From Salinivenus iranica (lineage in GTDB: Bacteria; Bacteroidota; Rhodothermia; Rhodothermales; Salinibacteraceae), in NCBI GenBank assembly GCA_002894665.1, contig NCRB01000001.1, forward strand, positions 1 to 64,000: 64,000 nucleotides of DNA. The letters are read 5' to 3'. The notes beneath the pieces are model-generated. The model was not told where the DNA came from. It was given only the letters and a program-made list of their open reading frames with translations, and did no database searches. A program made the position numbers and the translations under genes. Positions 25,655 through 35,365 of the stretch are shown in pieces. The first letter of the stretch is position 1; each line of letters begins with the position of its first letter.

Positions 25655-28600
25655 CTACTGGGTAGAGGACTGCACGCCTGCAGACGACAGCTCGTCGGAG
25701 TCCATAATCGTGAGGAGTGCGACGGTGGCCAGGGGGGCAATGAGCGTCGCCGCCAGCAGGCCGCCCACGACCGTCACGGCCATGCCGACCCAAAACTCCC
25801 CCTCCAGCGGGAAGACGAGGAGGGGCAGCATCGCCACGCAGGTCGAGAGCGTTGTCGTCCACATGGGGCGCAGGCGCTCGCGCAGGGCGAGGCGGGTGAG
25901 CACGTCGGCGGTTCCGTGCGGGCGGCGGGCGCGAAGGCGCCGGAAGCGGTCAACCAGCAGGATTGAATCGTTGGCTGCCAGTCCCACCAAAAGAACGGCC
26001 CCGATGAACGCGCCCTCGGCAAACGCCAGGTCGCCCGCCAGGAGGAAGGCCGCGGCCATGCCCACGAGCGCCGTGGGCACGCTCAGAAGCACCACCCCCG
26101 GCAGGCGCCACGACTCGAACACCGCCGCCGTGGCGAGGAAGACCAGCACAATGGTGCCCAGGATCACCCAGCCGAACGCACGCTCGGTCTCTTCGGTGAA
26201 AAATGTACGTTGCTCGCGTTCGAGGCGGTAGCCGGGCGGGGTTGAGAATGACGCTAGGGCCTTGTCCAAAAACTCATTCCCCATGCGATGAGGGCCGCGG
26301 TAGTCGACCTCGATGTAGCGCTTGTACTGCTGGTTTTCGCGGACGATGCGGCTGGGCACCGTCTCGACGTCGTACGTGGCGGTGCTCTTGAGCTTGACCT
26401 GGGTACTGCCGACCAGGACGAGCGGGCGGTCGGTGAGCGTCTCGGCGTCGAGCTGCGACGCGCCGTCCACCACGACGCGGACGGGCAGCTGCGGGGCGCC
26501 CTCGAGGTCGGCCCAGAGGGCGGGGCGGCGCGTGGTGAGCACGGGGCGAAGCCGCGCGGCCAGGCGCTGGGGCGTGACGCCGCTGCGGGCCTGCGCGTCG
26601 GGGCCGAGGCGGAAGCGCAGGACCTCGCGCGGCTGCCGGAAGCCGTACTGTCCGGCGTCGGTGTTCACGGTGGCCACGCGGCGGCTCGCGTCCTTCAGGG
26701 TGCGGGCAAAGCGTTCGGTGAGGGCCGCGAGGTCCTCGTAGTTGGGTCCGTAGGCGACGACGGTAAAGCCCGAAATGTTGGTGCCGCTTCGGCTAAAATA
26801 CCCCTGGGGCAGCAGGCCGCTCACGCTCACGTCGATGCCGGCCAGGAGGACGGCCTCCTGGATGAGTTGCTCGCGGAGCAGGTACGGCTCCGCTGTGTCC
26901 AGGGCCGGCTCGCGGAAGAGGACGCGGAGCGAGGCGCTGCGCTCCCGAACGCGCGCGACGGTCCGGCGCACGGATTCGGAGGCCAGGGCGGTCTGTTCGA
27001 AGCGGCGGAGCAGCGAGTCGGCCCGCCCGATGGGGTTGCCGGGGGGAAAGCCGAGGCGGACGGAGACCGCCGGGTCGGCCTCGTAGTCCCATTGCTCGCC
27101 GAAGGGGGTTTGCTGGACGAAGGGCCGCACGACGCCGCCGAGCGCCGGGTTGATCCATTCACGAGATTCCTGCACAATGTCGCTTCCCACCGTCTGGTTG
27201 TAGAGGCCCGCGAGCCGTTGGACCGCCTCCGGCTGGGCGGGATCGTCCGCGACGTCGAGCGTCGAGGGCAGGGCCCACAGGGGCACGCCGACGAGGAGGA
27301 CGAGGGCGAGGAGGGTGGTTTTGGGTGCCCACGTGCCCAGTCGGTACGGCAGCTGGATGGCCCGTCGCACCCCCCGCGGCAGTCGGTGCCCGCCGCCGGA
27401 GGCGGGCAGCCACCGCCCGAGCACGGGCACCAGCACGACGGCGCTTGCCAGGGAGGCCGCCAGCGTGAGCGCCGTGAGCACGCCGAAGGGAAGGAAGAGG
27501 GCGCGCAGCTCACCGCTCAGATAGACCAGGGGCAGCATCACGGCGATGGTCGTGACGGTGCCCCCCACGAGGGGCAAGGCCACGCTCCGGACGGCTGCGT
27601 CGGCGGTGTCGGCAAGCGGGACGCCGGGGGATTGCTCACGCCGGAGGACGAGCTGTTCGGTCACAATCACGCTGTTGTCTACCAGCAGCCCGAACACGAG
27701 CACGAGCCCGGCGAGCGTGACGAGGTTGAGCGTGAGGCCGAGCGGCTCCATGAGGGCGAGGGCCCCGGCCAGGGCCACCGCCACGCTGAACAGTACCACC
27801 CCCACGGCCCGCACGCTTCGCAGCATGAGCAGCATCACGAGAACCACGAGGAGCAGCCCGATGCCCCCCTGCCAGCGCAGCTCGCCGAGCTGACCGCGCA
27901 CGTCCTCGCTCTTGTCGGTCGCCACCTCCAGGCGCGTCTCCGCCGGGAGCTCTTCTTCGAGGGTTTCCATCCGACTGCGCACTCGCTCGGCGACCTCAAT
28001 CATGTGACTGCCGGGCGCGCGGTCGAGCGTGAGGGTGACGACGGGATTCCCGTCGATGCGCGTGATGGAGCGGCGAGGCGCGGACGTCTGTTCGATTGTG
28101 GCCACGGTCTCCAGCCGCACCGGTGGGCCCTCGCGGCCCGGTGCACTCACGATGAGGTCGCGCAGGGCGCTCGTTCGGTCCGACGCGGGGGTAAGGAGGA
28201 GTGGTGCCCGCCCCTTGCCCCGCAGGCGGCCGTAGACCGCGTTGGTCGTGGCCTCGCGGAGGGCCTGCCGGGCGGCCGATGCCTCGATGTTCTGCGTGGC
28301 CAGCCGGTCGGGGTCGAGCGTGACGAGCAGTTCGCGGGTGGTGCCACCCCGCACCCGCACGTCGGCCACGCCGGGGAGGCTGCCGAGGCGGGCCGACACG
28401 CGGTCGTCCGCCAGGCGCCGCAGCGCCGCCGGTTCCTGGGGACCCACCAGTTGCAGCGTCATGAAGCCCTGTTCGTCCCGGAGGGCCTCGGGGACCCGCT
28501 TCGTGAGGCGTGGGGAGACGCGGTCCGGCAGCGACTCCTCCACGAGCCGCAGCCGCTCGCTCACGCGGGCCGTGTAGAGGCCGAGGTCGGTGTCCTCCAC

Positions 28601-28894
28601 GACCTGTGCGGTAATCGTGGCCTGTCCCTCCTCCGAGACGCTCTCGATGCCCGCCGTGCCCTCCACCTCCTGCACCGCCCGTTCGAGGGGCGCCGTCACG
28701 TAGCGCTCCACCGAGCGGGGCGAACTGCCGGACCAGGTCGCCGTGATTCGCACCTCCGGCAGCTCCACCGTTGGGGCCCACTCCAGCGGCACCTGCGTGG
28801 CCATCCAGCCCCCGCCGAGCAGCAGGGCTACCGCCCACGCCAGGACGGGCACGGGCCGCTCGATCCAGCGCTGAAGCCAACTCGTTTGAGACAT
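25655..28894 (-). CDS. RND-family efflux permease (second of the pair)
   Basis: A 1079-residue RND transporter with the duplicated plan: one N-terminal helix, a large periplasmic domain, six helices, and the same again. The TM4 motif reads FGLLVDNSVIV, keeping the first of the usual two proton-relay Asp residues. TM10-11 reads VGLAANDSILLVDRFR. It would export substrates by proton antiport with an adaptor and an outer-membrane channel. It is the distal permease of a minus-strand set whose adaptor gene starts at 40658. Two different permeases together recall MdtBC-type heteromers. Substrate unknown. Confidence 0.93.
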   Translation of the reverse strand: MSQTSWLQRWIERPVPVLAWAVALLLGGGWMATQVPLEWAPTVELPEVRITATWSGSSPRSVERYVTAPLERAVQEVEGTAGIESVSEEGQATITAQVVEDTDLGLYTARVSERLRLVEESLPDRVSPRLTKRVPEALRDEQGFMTLQLVGPQEPAALRRLADDRVSARLGSLPGVADVRVRGGTTRELLVTLDPDRLATQNIEASAARQALREATTNAVYGRLRGKGRAPLLLTPASDRTSALRDLIVSAPGREGPPVRLETVATIEQTSAPRRSITRIDGNPVVTLTLDRAPGSHMIEVAERVRSRMETLEEELPAETRLEVATDKSEDVRGQLGELRWQGGIGLLLVVLVMLLMLRSVRAVGVVLFSVAVALAGALALMEPLGLTLNLVTLAGLVLVFGLLVDNSVIVTEQLVLRREQSPGVPLADTADAAVRSVALPLVGGTVTTIAVMLPLVYLSGELRALFLPFGVLTALTLAASLASAVVLVPVLGRWLPASGGGHRLPRGVRRAIQLPYRLGTWAPKTTLLALVLLVGVPLWALPSTLDVADDPAQPEAVQRLAGLYNQTVGSDIVQESREWINPALGGVVRPFVQQTPFGEQWDYEADPAVSVRLGFPPGNPIGRADSLLRRFEQTALASESVRRTVARVRERSASLRVLFREPALDTAEPYLLREQLIQEAVLLAGIDVSVSGLLPQGYFSRSGTNISGFTVVAYGPNYEDLAALTERFARTLKDASRRVATVNTDAGQYGFRQPREVLRFRLGPDAQARSGVTPQRLAARLRPVLTTRRPALWADLEGAPQLPVRVVVDGASQLDAETLTDRPLVLVGSTQVKLKSTATYDVETVPSRIVRENQQYKRYIEVDYRGPHRMGNEFLDKALASFSTPPGYRLEREQRTFFTEETERAFGWVILGTIVLVFLATAAVFESWRLPGVVLLSVPTALVGMAAAFLLAGDLAFAEGAFIGAVLLVGLAANDSILLVDRFRRLRARRPHGTADVLTRLALRERLRPMWTTTLSTCVAMLPLLVFPLEGEFWVGMAVTVVGGLLAATLIAPLATVALLTIMDSDELSSAGVQSSTQ

Positions 28895-29007
28895 GTCTCG
28901 CGTCGGTCAGACGGAGGGTCATAGCATGCAGGCATCGGGTCCTGCGTCAGGGACCGTGCCCTATTCCCCTCCTGACGGGCCCTGTTTCCTTTTTTACGCC
29001 TCCCGCA

Positions 29008-30144
29008 TCACGAATCAATTTGGTATCGAACGACCGCCGGCGCGCCTGCCTCCGTGGTCGTCGTGCCGTACACGTGCCTATTTTGAATGACCTCCAGATC
29101 CATCTCGGCGTCCAGCCGGACCTCGTGAATGGTCTTCTGGTCCGGAGAGAGGACCCACCAGGATGTCGTCTCAGCGTCGGGCCCCTCCGGCGGCCGCCGC
29201 ACCCAGAGGCGGCCGGTGTCGGCCACAACGAGGTCCGTGAAGGCCGGCTTCGCGTCGGGAAAGTTCGAGACCAGCGGGCTTCGGATTGCGGAGGGAATGT
29301 CCGCCAGGGCGGAGTCGCGCTCGGCTTCGGTGATTGGAACTGGATCCGCCGGGATGTGCGCAATGGTCTCCGTCGTCCCGTCGAGCGATGTGGCTCGAAT
29401 CCGGAGGCTGTCGTTGATGCCGTGGTAGAGGCGGCCGTCGGGCCCGGGCGTTACCCGCGTCACACGTCCGAAGGGAAGATAGGCAATGGCGGCCCCCTCG
29501 TCACCAAACGAAGTCGCGACCTTTCGTCGTTGCACACGCACGAGGGGATCGTCCGACACGCTCGTGCCCTCCAGGGCGTGCCAGGTGTTGGGCGTGGGGC
29601 GGTAGAGGCCTTCCTTGCGAGTGTATCCTGGAGTGAACTCCCCCACAAAACGATCGCCCAGTACTCGGATGCCCGACAGGTGGCCGATGTCGCTGGTGAT
29701 GACCACCGACCGGGCCAGTTCGGCGGCCGGAGGGGGCGAGAACACGACAAGCCGGTTCAACTGGTTGTCAAACACATACACCGAATCCCCCCGGGCAACG
29801 TCGACAATCGTAGGGTCCTGAAACTCGCCCGGCCCCTGCCCCTGTCGCCCGAGGGTGTCGAGGAGGGAGCCGTCCGAGCGGAGCACCTTGAGGTTGTTGG
29901 CCTCCCGGTCGACCACAACGATGTGCCCGTCGGTCGTTACGTCGAAGTCCTGAACCGAGCCGAGGAAGTAGGTGTCCGTCTCGCTCACCTGAAGCTCTTG
30001 GGTCAGCGTGAGCCCGTCGTCCTGCAGCGTCCAGTCGCCGAGCTGTGGGGGACCCTCGGTGTCCGATCCTCCGCAGCCGGCCAGGAGAACGGATATTCCG
30101 ATGATCCAGAAGAGGAGACGAGGGATCGTTGAACGGTCAGTCAT
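29008..30144 (-). CDS. Six-bladed propeller lipoprotein A
   Basis: A 378-residue lipoprotein: signal peptide and lipobox LLAGC (Cys 24). Blade-like repeats follow (DFDVTTDGHIVVVDREANNLKVL...), including the family motif GQGPGEFQDP. The GPGE motif is typical of the 6-bladed beta-propeller lipoproteins of Bacteroidetes (BF3164-type). It is most like the next gene upstream (30166-31305): both contain DREANNLKVLR.DGSLLDTLG and both end in GAPAVVRY plus a short tail. The pair probably arose by duplication, with an offset near 1173 bp. Function of the family is not established. Confidence 0.85.
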   Translation of the reverse strand: MTDRSTIPRLLFWIIGISVLLAGCGGSDTEGPPQLGDWTLQDDGLTLTQELQVSETDTYFLGSVQDFDVTTDGHIVVVDREANNLKVLRSDGSLLDTLGRQGQGPGEFQDPTIVDVARGDSVYVFDNQLNRLVVFSPPPAAELARSVVITSDIGHLSGIRVLGDRFVGEFTPGYTRKEGLYRPTPNTWHALEGTSVSDDPLVRVQRRKVATSFGDEGAAIAYLPFGRVTRVTPGPDGRLYHGINDSLRIRATSLDGTTETIAHIPADPVPITEAERDSALADIPSAIRSPLVSNFPDAKPAFTDLVVADTGRLWVRRPPEGPDAETTSWWVLSPDQKTIHEVRLDAEMDLEVIQNRHVYGTTTTEAGAPAVVRYQIDS

Positions 30145-30165
30145 TACTCTGCGGTGTGCTATTCG

Positions 30166-31305
30166 CTACGCTTCTTTATCTGTGCGAACGCGGTACCGCA
30201 CCACGGCCGGCGCGCCCACGTCCGTAGTCGTCGTGCCGTAGGCTTGGCCGTCCTGTACGACCTCCAGGTCGACCTCTCGGGGCAGTTGCGTCTCCCGGAT
30301 GGTCTGCTCCTCCAGGTTCAAAATCCACCACGGCGCCATTTCTGCATCGGGGCTCTTCGTTGGTCGTTTTACCCAAAGCCGCCCACCGTCGGCGACGACC
30401 AAGTCCGAGAATGCGGGCTTCGTGTCCGGCAGGCCCGAGGCGACCACGGAGCGCATCTCGTCGCCCACGTCTCGTAACGCGGAGTCGCGAGCGGCCTCGA
30501 TCAACGGCACGGGGTCGGTCGGAATCGAGGCCGCGGTCGTGGATGGCTCGTCGCTCGAACGAGCTCGCACGGTGAGGCTGTCGGTCCACCCATGGTACAG
30601 GACATCGCCGGAACCGAGGGCTGTGAGCGTGCGACGGGCGAAGGGCACGGTCCGAAGCCGGAAGCCGCCGTTCTGTGCAGTGACCGCTGTTTTTAGCCCT
30701 GGCCTCTGGAGCAAGGTGTCCCGTGGTGTCCCGGCATCACTGACTCGTCGCCACATTCGGGGCGACCGTCGCGAGACTCCCTCTTCGGGGGCCGACGCAG
30801 GCTGAGCGAATTCGACGATGAATCCCTTGTCGAGCGTCCACGCCTGAACGGCGAAGCCGTCCGCGCGGGGAAACGTCACCGTCCGGGCCACCTCGGAGGA
30901 AGGGAGTGGGGGCCATACGGTCAGCCGCGACCGCCGAACGTCGTAGGCGAACACGGAGTCGCCGCGGGCGACCTGAATGCCCGCCAGCTGCTCAAACTCC
31001 CCCGGCCCTTCGCCGGGCCCGCCGAGCGTGTCGAGGAGGGAGCCGTCCGGGCGGAGCACCTTGAGATTGTTGGCCTCCCGGTCGGCCACGACGATGTGTT
31101 CCTCGCTCGTGATGTCGAGATCGCTCACGGAGCCGAAGTAAAAGTCCTCCGTTTCGCTCACGCGCAAGGTTTCGGTGAGCGTGAGGGGATCCGCCGTTAG
31201 GGTCCAGTCCCCGAGGTCGGGACGGTCAGTCTCTCCGCCACAACCAGCAGTGAGAAGGAGGATCCACATCCCCGAGAGGAGGAAGAAAGAACGAGCGCGG
31301 GTCAT
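30166..31305 (-). CDS. Six-bladed propeller lipoprotein B
   Basis: A 379-residue paralogue of lipoprotein A. The lipobox is LTAGC (Cys 22). The motif line is DREANNLKVLRPDGSLLDTLGGPGEGPGEF, followed by repeated strand pairs and a shared C-terminal VYGTTTT-type segment (here QAYGTTTTDVGAPAVVRY). It ends 21 bp before lipoprotein A and starts 27 bp after the RND permease stop, so the three are one transcript. No catalytic residues are visible. The ATG at 31305 opens the signal peptide. Confidence 0.85.
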   Translation of the reverse strand: MTRARSFFLLSGMWILLLTAGCGGETDRPDLGDWTLTADPLTLTETLRVSETEDFYFGSVSDLDITSEEHIVVADREANNLKVLRPDGSLLDTLGGPGEGPGEFEQLAGIQVARGDSVFAYDVRRSRLTVWPPLPSSEVARTVTFPRADGFAVQAWTLDKGFIVEFAQPASAPEEGVSRRSPRMWRRVSDAGTPRDTLLQRPGLKTAVTAQNGGFRLRTVPFARRTLTALGSGDVLYHGWTDSLTVRARSSDEPSTTAASIPTDPVPLIEAARDSALRDVGDEMRSVVASGLPDTKPAFSDLVVADGGRLWVKRPTKSPDAEMAPWWILNLEEQTIRETQLPREVDLEVVQDGQAYGTTTTDVGAPAVVRYRVRTDKEA

Positions 31306-31332
31306 GGGATCAGGGAGGAAATACGAGAAATG

Positions 31333-34300
31333 TCAGTCTGCTTGTGCCACGGCCTGGTACAGCACCGGCACCACGAGAAGTGTGAGCACCGTCGCGCTCA
31401 GGAGGCCGCCCACAATGGCGATGGCGAGCGGTGCGCGGATCTCGGCGCCGGCCCCCAGCCCCAGCGCCAGAGGCAGCAGGCCCAGGACCGTCGTGATCGT
31501 CGTCATCAGGATGGGCCGGAAGCGCGCCCGTCCGCCCGCCACGATGGCCTCCCGCAGGGCCATGCCCCGCTCCCGGCGCTGGTTGATAAAGTCGACCTTG
31601 ATGATGGCGTCGTTCACGACGATCCCGACCAGCACCACGCACCCGGTGAGGCTCATCAGGTTCACGGTCTGCCCGGTCAGCCACAGCACCAGGGCCACGC
31701 CCGCGGCCGCCAGCGGCACGGCCGCCAGAATGACGAACGGCTGGCGCAGCCGCTCGAACTGGGCCGTGAGGATGAGGTAGACCAGCAGCAGGCTCAGGAG
31801 CAGGCTCCAGCCCACGGCCCGCAAGCTCTCCCGAAAGGCGCGGTTCGCGCCGCCCACCTCGCCCCGAACGCCGGTCGGGAGGGTGGTAGCGAGGGTGGAT
31901 TGTACGGCGCCCACTGCCTCAGACAGGCCGCGGGTCTCCGTCACGTCGGCCACGAGGCGCACCACCGGCGCCTGTTCGGATCGCAAGAGCGCCGCCGGGA
32001 GGGCGGTGCGCTCGGCCGTCACAAAGCGACGCAGGGGCAGGCGCCCGTTCGGGGTGTCGATGTCGCGGCGCAGGAGCGCGTCGATGGAGCCCACGTCGCG
32101 GCTGTGCACCACGATGGGCACCTCTTCGTTGACCTGACGCAGCTGAGTGGCCGTGCGGCCCCGGGCGGCGGCCTCCAGGGCGCGGCCCACGGCCTCGGGC
32201 GTCACGCCGTAGCGCGCCATCGTCTGCCGCTGAAGGTGGAGGTGGTAGGCCGGCACCTCGGCGGCCTCGGCGCGCCGAACCCCGGAGAGCTCGGGCCGGG
32301 CCCGGAGGCGCTGCAGGAGGGTGTCGACCACGCCTCGCGTCTGCCGTCGCTCCTCGGCCCGCAGGTCGATCAGGAGGTCGTTCTCGGCGGGCGAGAGCAG
32401 GGCGCCCAGGCGCGTCTGGGCGGGGCGAGTTTCCACGTTGACGTCGGGCGGAAACGACGCCTGCTGGAGGTGGCGGGCGGCGGTCGGGGCACGCACGCTG
32501 TCGGGCAACATCAGCGTGAGGTCCGCCTCGTACGGCGGGCGCGGGTCCAGTTCCAGCCGGGCCGTACTTCGCTCCCCGAGGTCGGCCAGGACGTGCGTGG
32601 CTTTCACCGTACGGCGGGCCCGCTGCGCCACAGTTGCCGCCCGTTGCTCGACGATGGGAAGGTCGGTGCCGGGGGCCATCGTGAGGTGGGCCTCCACCCG
32701 GCCCTGATCGGCGGCGGGCACCACTTCGCGCGGCAGCGACCATCCGATCCAGCCGGCCCCCACGAGCACGACGAGCGCCCCGGCCAGCACGCGTCCCGGG
32801 TGGTCCAGGCTCCAGTCCAGCGCCCGCTCGTAGGCGGAGAGCAACCGTGGCAGGCGAGACGCCTCCGGCTCGTCGCCGGAGGCAGGTCCCTCGTCGGTGC
32901 GCACGAGGAGGGGCACCACGGTGAGGGCGACCAGGAGGGAGGCCAGGAGCGACGCCACGACCGCCAGTGACTGGTCGCGGAAGAGGCGCCCGGCCAGCCC
33001 CTCCACGAACGTGATGGGGAGAAAGACGGAGATGGTGGTGAGCGTGCTGGCGGCGATGGCCCCGGCCACCTCCTCGGCCCCCTGCCGCGCCGCTGCGACG
33101 GGCCCGAGCCCCTCCTCGCGCAGCCGCGCCACGTTTTCGACGACGATGATGGCGTTGTCGACCAGCAGCCCCACGCCCAGGGCCAGGCCGCTGAGCGCGA
33201 TCATGTTGAACGTGACGCCCAGTAGCTCGAACCCGATGAGCGTGAGGGCAATGGAGAGGGGCACGGCCACCGCCACGGCCAGGAGGGGACGCAGGCGGCG
33301 AAGGAAGGCAAAGAGGACGACGATGGCGAGGAGACCGCCCAGGAGCACGGCCTGCACGACCCCGCCGATGGCCTGCTCGATGAAGACGCTCTCGTCAACC
33401 ACCACGTCGAGTTGCACGCCCGTTAGTTCTTCCTCCAGGGGCCCAAGGGCTTCTCGCACCTCCGCGGCTGCCCGCACCGTGTTGGCGTCGGGCCGGCGCT
33501 CCACGAGCAGGAGGAGGGCTTCCCGCCCGTCGTAGCGGACGAGCCCGCGGCGCTCGGCCACGCCCATCTTGGTGGTGGCCACGTCCGAAAGGCGGACGGG
33601 CTGCCCTTCCTCTCGGGCGAGGACAGTTTCGGCCACGTCGTCCGCGCTCCGAAACTCCCCGCTCACCTCCACGGCGTATCGGAAGGGACCCCGCCGGATC
33701 GTGCCGCCGGGCAGCGACACGTTTGCGCGGTCGAGGGCCTGCTCCACGTCGTCCAGGCCCAGCCCGAGCGCGGCGAGGCGGTCCTCGTCGACCTGCACGG
33801 TGACCTCGCGCTGGTACCCGCCGGTCACGCGAACGCGGGCCACGTCGCGGAGCTGTTCGAGGCGACGGCCCACGACCTCGCGCCCCACCTCCCGGAGGCG
33901 CGTCAGGTCCTGGGGCGGCTCCTCTTGGGCGGCAACCGGGCGGGCCGAGGCCGTGTCGCCTCGCGCCCCGCGCAACGCCAGCATCAGGATGGGACGATCA
34001 CTCGGGTCGACCCGCAGCACGACGGGCTGCTCCGCGGCTTCGGGCAGGCGGTCGCCGAGGCGGTTGATCTGCTCGCGCACGTTCAGCAGCGCCCGGTCCA
34101 AATCCGTATTCCAGCCGAAGCGCAGCTCCACGAGGCTCCCGCCCAGCTGACTTCGGGCCGTCACGCGCTCCAGGCCCTCCGTGCCGGCCACCACCTCCTC
34201 GACCGGCTCCGTCACCGTCTGCTCCACCCGCTCGGGGGGCACGTCGGGGTAGGCCGTCCACACCGTCAGGGCGGGGTAGCCCAGGTCGGGCAGCAGGGCC

Positions 34301-34404
34301 ACCGGCAGGCGGACGTACGACACCCCGGCCAGCACAACCAGCAGGGCGGTGACCGCCCCGACGGCCACCGGGCGACGGAAGCACAGGCGGACGAGGGCGC
34401 GCAT
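31333..34404 (-). CDS. RND-family efflux permease (first of the pair)
   Basis: A 1023-residue RND transporter with the standard two-fold plan. TM4 reads GVGLLVDNAIIVVENVA with one relay Asp and Asn beside it. TM10-11 reads GIVVNDAIIKVDFINQRRERG. The N terminus MRALVRLCFRRPVAVG and the periplasmic PALTVWTAYPDVPPERVEQTV are typical. Its adaptor is probably the gene at 39462-40658, now separated by 5 kb of lipoprotein genes, and the second permease is at 25655-28894. A TACGTTTG box upstream may give it its own promoter. Confidence 0.94.
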   Translation of the reverse strand: MRALVRLCFRRPVAVGAVTALLVVLAGVSYVRLPVALLPDLGYPALTVWTAYPDVPPERVEQTVTEPVEEVVAGTEGLERVTARSQLGGSLVELRFGWNTDLDRALLNVREQINRLGDRLPEAAEQPVVLRVDPSDRPILMLALRGARGDTASARPVAAQEEPPQDLTRLREVGREVVGRRLEQLRDVARVRVTGGYQREVTVQVDEDRLAALGLGLDDVEQALDRANVSLPGGTIRRGPFRYAVEVSGEFRSADDVAETVLAREEGQPVRLSDVATTKMGVAERRGLVRYDGREALLLLVERRPDANTVRAAAEVREALGPLEEELTGVQLDVVVDESVFIEQAIGGVVQAVLLGGLLAIVVLFAFLRRLRPLLAVAVAVPLSIALTLIGFELLGVTFNMIALSGLALGVGLLVDNAIIVVENVARLREEGLGPVAAARQGAEEVAGAIAASTLTTISVFLPITFVEGLAGRLFRDQSLAVVASLLASLLVALTVVPLLVRTDEGPASGDEPEASRLPRLLSAYERALDWSLDHPGRVLAGALVVLVGAGWIGWSLPREVVPAADQGRVEAHLTMAPGTDLPIVEQRAATVAQRARRTVKATHVLADLGERSTARLELDPRPPYEADLTLMLPDSVRAPTAARHLQQASFPPDVNVETRPAQTRLGALLSPAENDLLIDLRAEERRQTRGVVDTLLQRLRARPELSGVRRAEAAEVPAYHLHLQRQTMARYGVTPEAVGRALEAAARGRTATQLRQVNEEVPIVVHSRDVGSIDALLRRDIDTPNGRLPLRRFVTAERTALPAALLRSEQAPVVRLVADVTETRGLSEAVGAVQSTLATTLPTGVRGEVGGANRAFRESLRAVGWSLLLSLLLVYLILTAQFERLRQPFVILAAVPLAAAGVALVLWLTGQTVNLMSLTGCVVLVGIVVNDAIIKVDFINQRRERGMALREAIVAGGRARFRPILMTTITTVLGLLPLALGLGAGAEIRAPLAIAIVGGLLSATVLTLLVVPVLYQAVAQAD

Positions 34405-34447
34405 CGGAGAATAGGCACACGAAGAACGACTTGGAAACCGAAAACCA

Positions 34448-34455
34448 CAAACGTA
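34448..34455 (-). promoter_or_regulatory. TAnnTTTG -7 box before the RND permease
   Basis: On the minus strand this reads TACGTTTG, a full match to the Bacteroidetes -7 consensus TAnnTTTG. It lies 43-51 nt upstream of the permease ATG at 34404. No clear TTG at -33 is seen, so this is tentative. Confidence 0.35.
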
Positions 34456-34540
34456 CGGGGCTTATAAATCGTTCACTTCACGTTCATAGGGAGAGGCCAC
34501 AGCCAGTCGATCTCGTGGAGGACGTGTGCCTGATGGGAGG

Positions 34541-35365
34541 CTATGAGAGCCTGTCTTCGATGCGTGGAGGCCAGACAATTCCGAGAACACTGCCGACGAG
34601 ATTCTTCTCCGGCACGAGTCCCCAGTGGCGACTGTCTCGGCTCATGTCAGGATTGTCTCCGAGGACGAAATAGTAATCCTGCTCCACGACATAGTATTTC
34701 TGCCGTCGTCCGTCAACTCGAAGGCCGCTTTCGGGAAACGAAACCTGATGTCCGTCGCGTCGGATGATTCGCCGTAGCTGATCCCGCGAGACTGGGCCCC
34801 GCCGAAGCGTATCCCCTTTGCGTGGCACAATCCATTCTTTTTCCTACCTCCGCTCAGAAACAGAATACCTGCGGGACGAGACTGAGTTGCCGTTCCCTCT
34901 TTGCACCCGCAGGACACTGTCGTCGACGCGCACCGTGTCTCCAGGGCGGGCCACGCACCGCTTTGCGTAGGTGGTTGCCCGGGCTGGATGGGAACCACGT
35001 GCGAGTTCCTGCGGCGAAAGGAAGGCGACGATAGCGCCTCGTTCGACGTCCGACCATCCATCGGCGGACATTGAGGGGAATGGGAATGAGCTGAGTGGAA
35101 AGGTGGCCGGCGTTCGAAGCCGGTACGAGGATCGGCTGATCAGTACGTACTCGCCGGGATCCAGCGTTGGGGACATCGAGACCGACGAGATTCGGCTTAC
35201 CGATACAACTGTGGACTTCACAATCCAGGCAGCCAGGCACGCGACAGCGAGCCAGCCGATCAAGCGAACTGATATCCGAGTCGCTGATTCTTTCTCCATC
35301 CCAGAACCGGGCTTCTGCTGCGTCCAGGTCGTCTTCTCCTTGTCGCTCAGAGGTCCCCGAATCAC
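34541..35365 (-). pseudogene. lepB: Signal peptidase I interrupted by an in-frame TAG
   Basis: Two open segments in the same frame make one signal peptidase I. The first (35365-34844, 173 codons) has a membrane helix (about 36-55), the catalytic Ser 63 in SVSMSPTL and the general-base Lys 135 in YAKRCVARPGD. A single TAG (34844-34846) then stops it. The next codons, read through, give EKEWIVPRKGDTL and box E in GDNPDMSRDSRHWG. All family elements are therefore intact around one nonsense codon. The GTG start at 35365 overlaps the previous stop (GTGA); an ATG at 35299 is an alternative. Without readthrough the product lacks box E and is likely dead. The family cleaves signal peptides at the membrane surface. 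Confidence 0.87.

Noticed and set aside
26288-28924. Open frame of 878 codons on the plus strand opposite the RND permease
   Set aside because: Antisense shadow of a clear transporter gene, with Gly/Arg-rich random composition.
34829-34846. Frameshift in the signal peptidase gene
   Set aside because: The two halves are in the same frame (start positions differ by a multiple of three); a single TAG, not a frameshift, separates them.
34844-34846. Programmed readthrough or pyrrolysine at TAG
   Set aside because: No stimulatory structure or pyrrolysine gene is visible in the window, and the neighbourhood already shows gene erosion; readthrough stays unproven.
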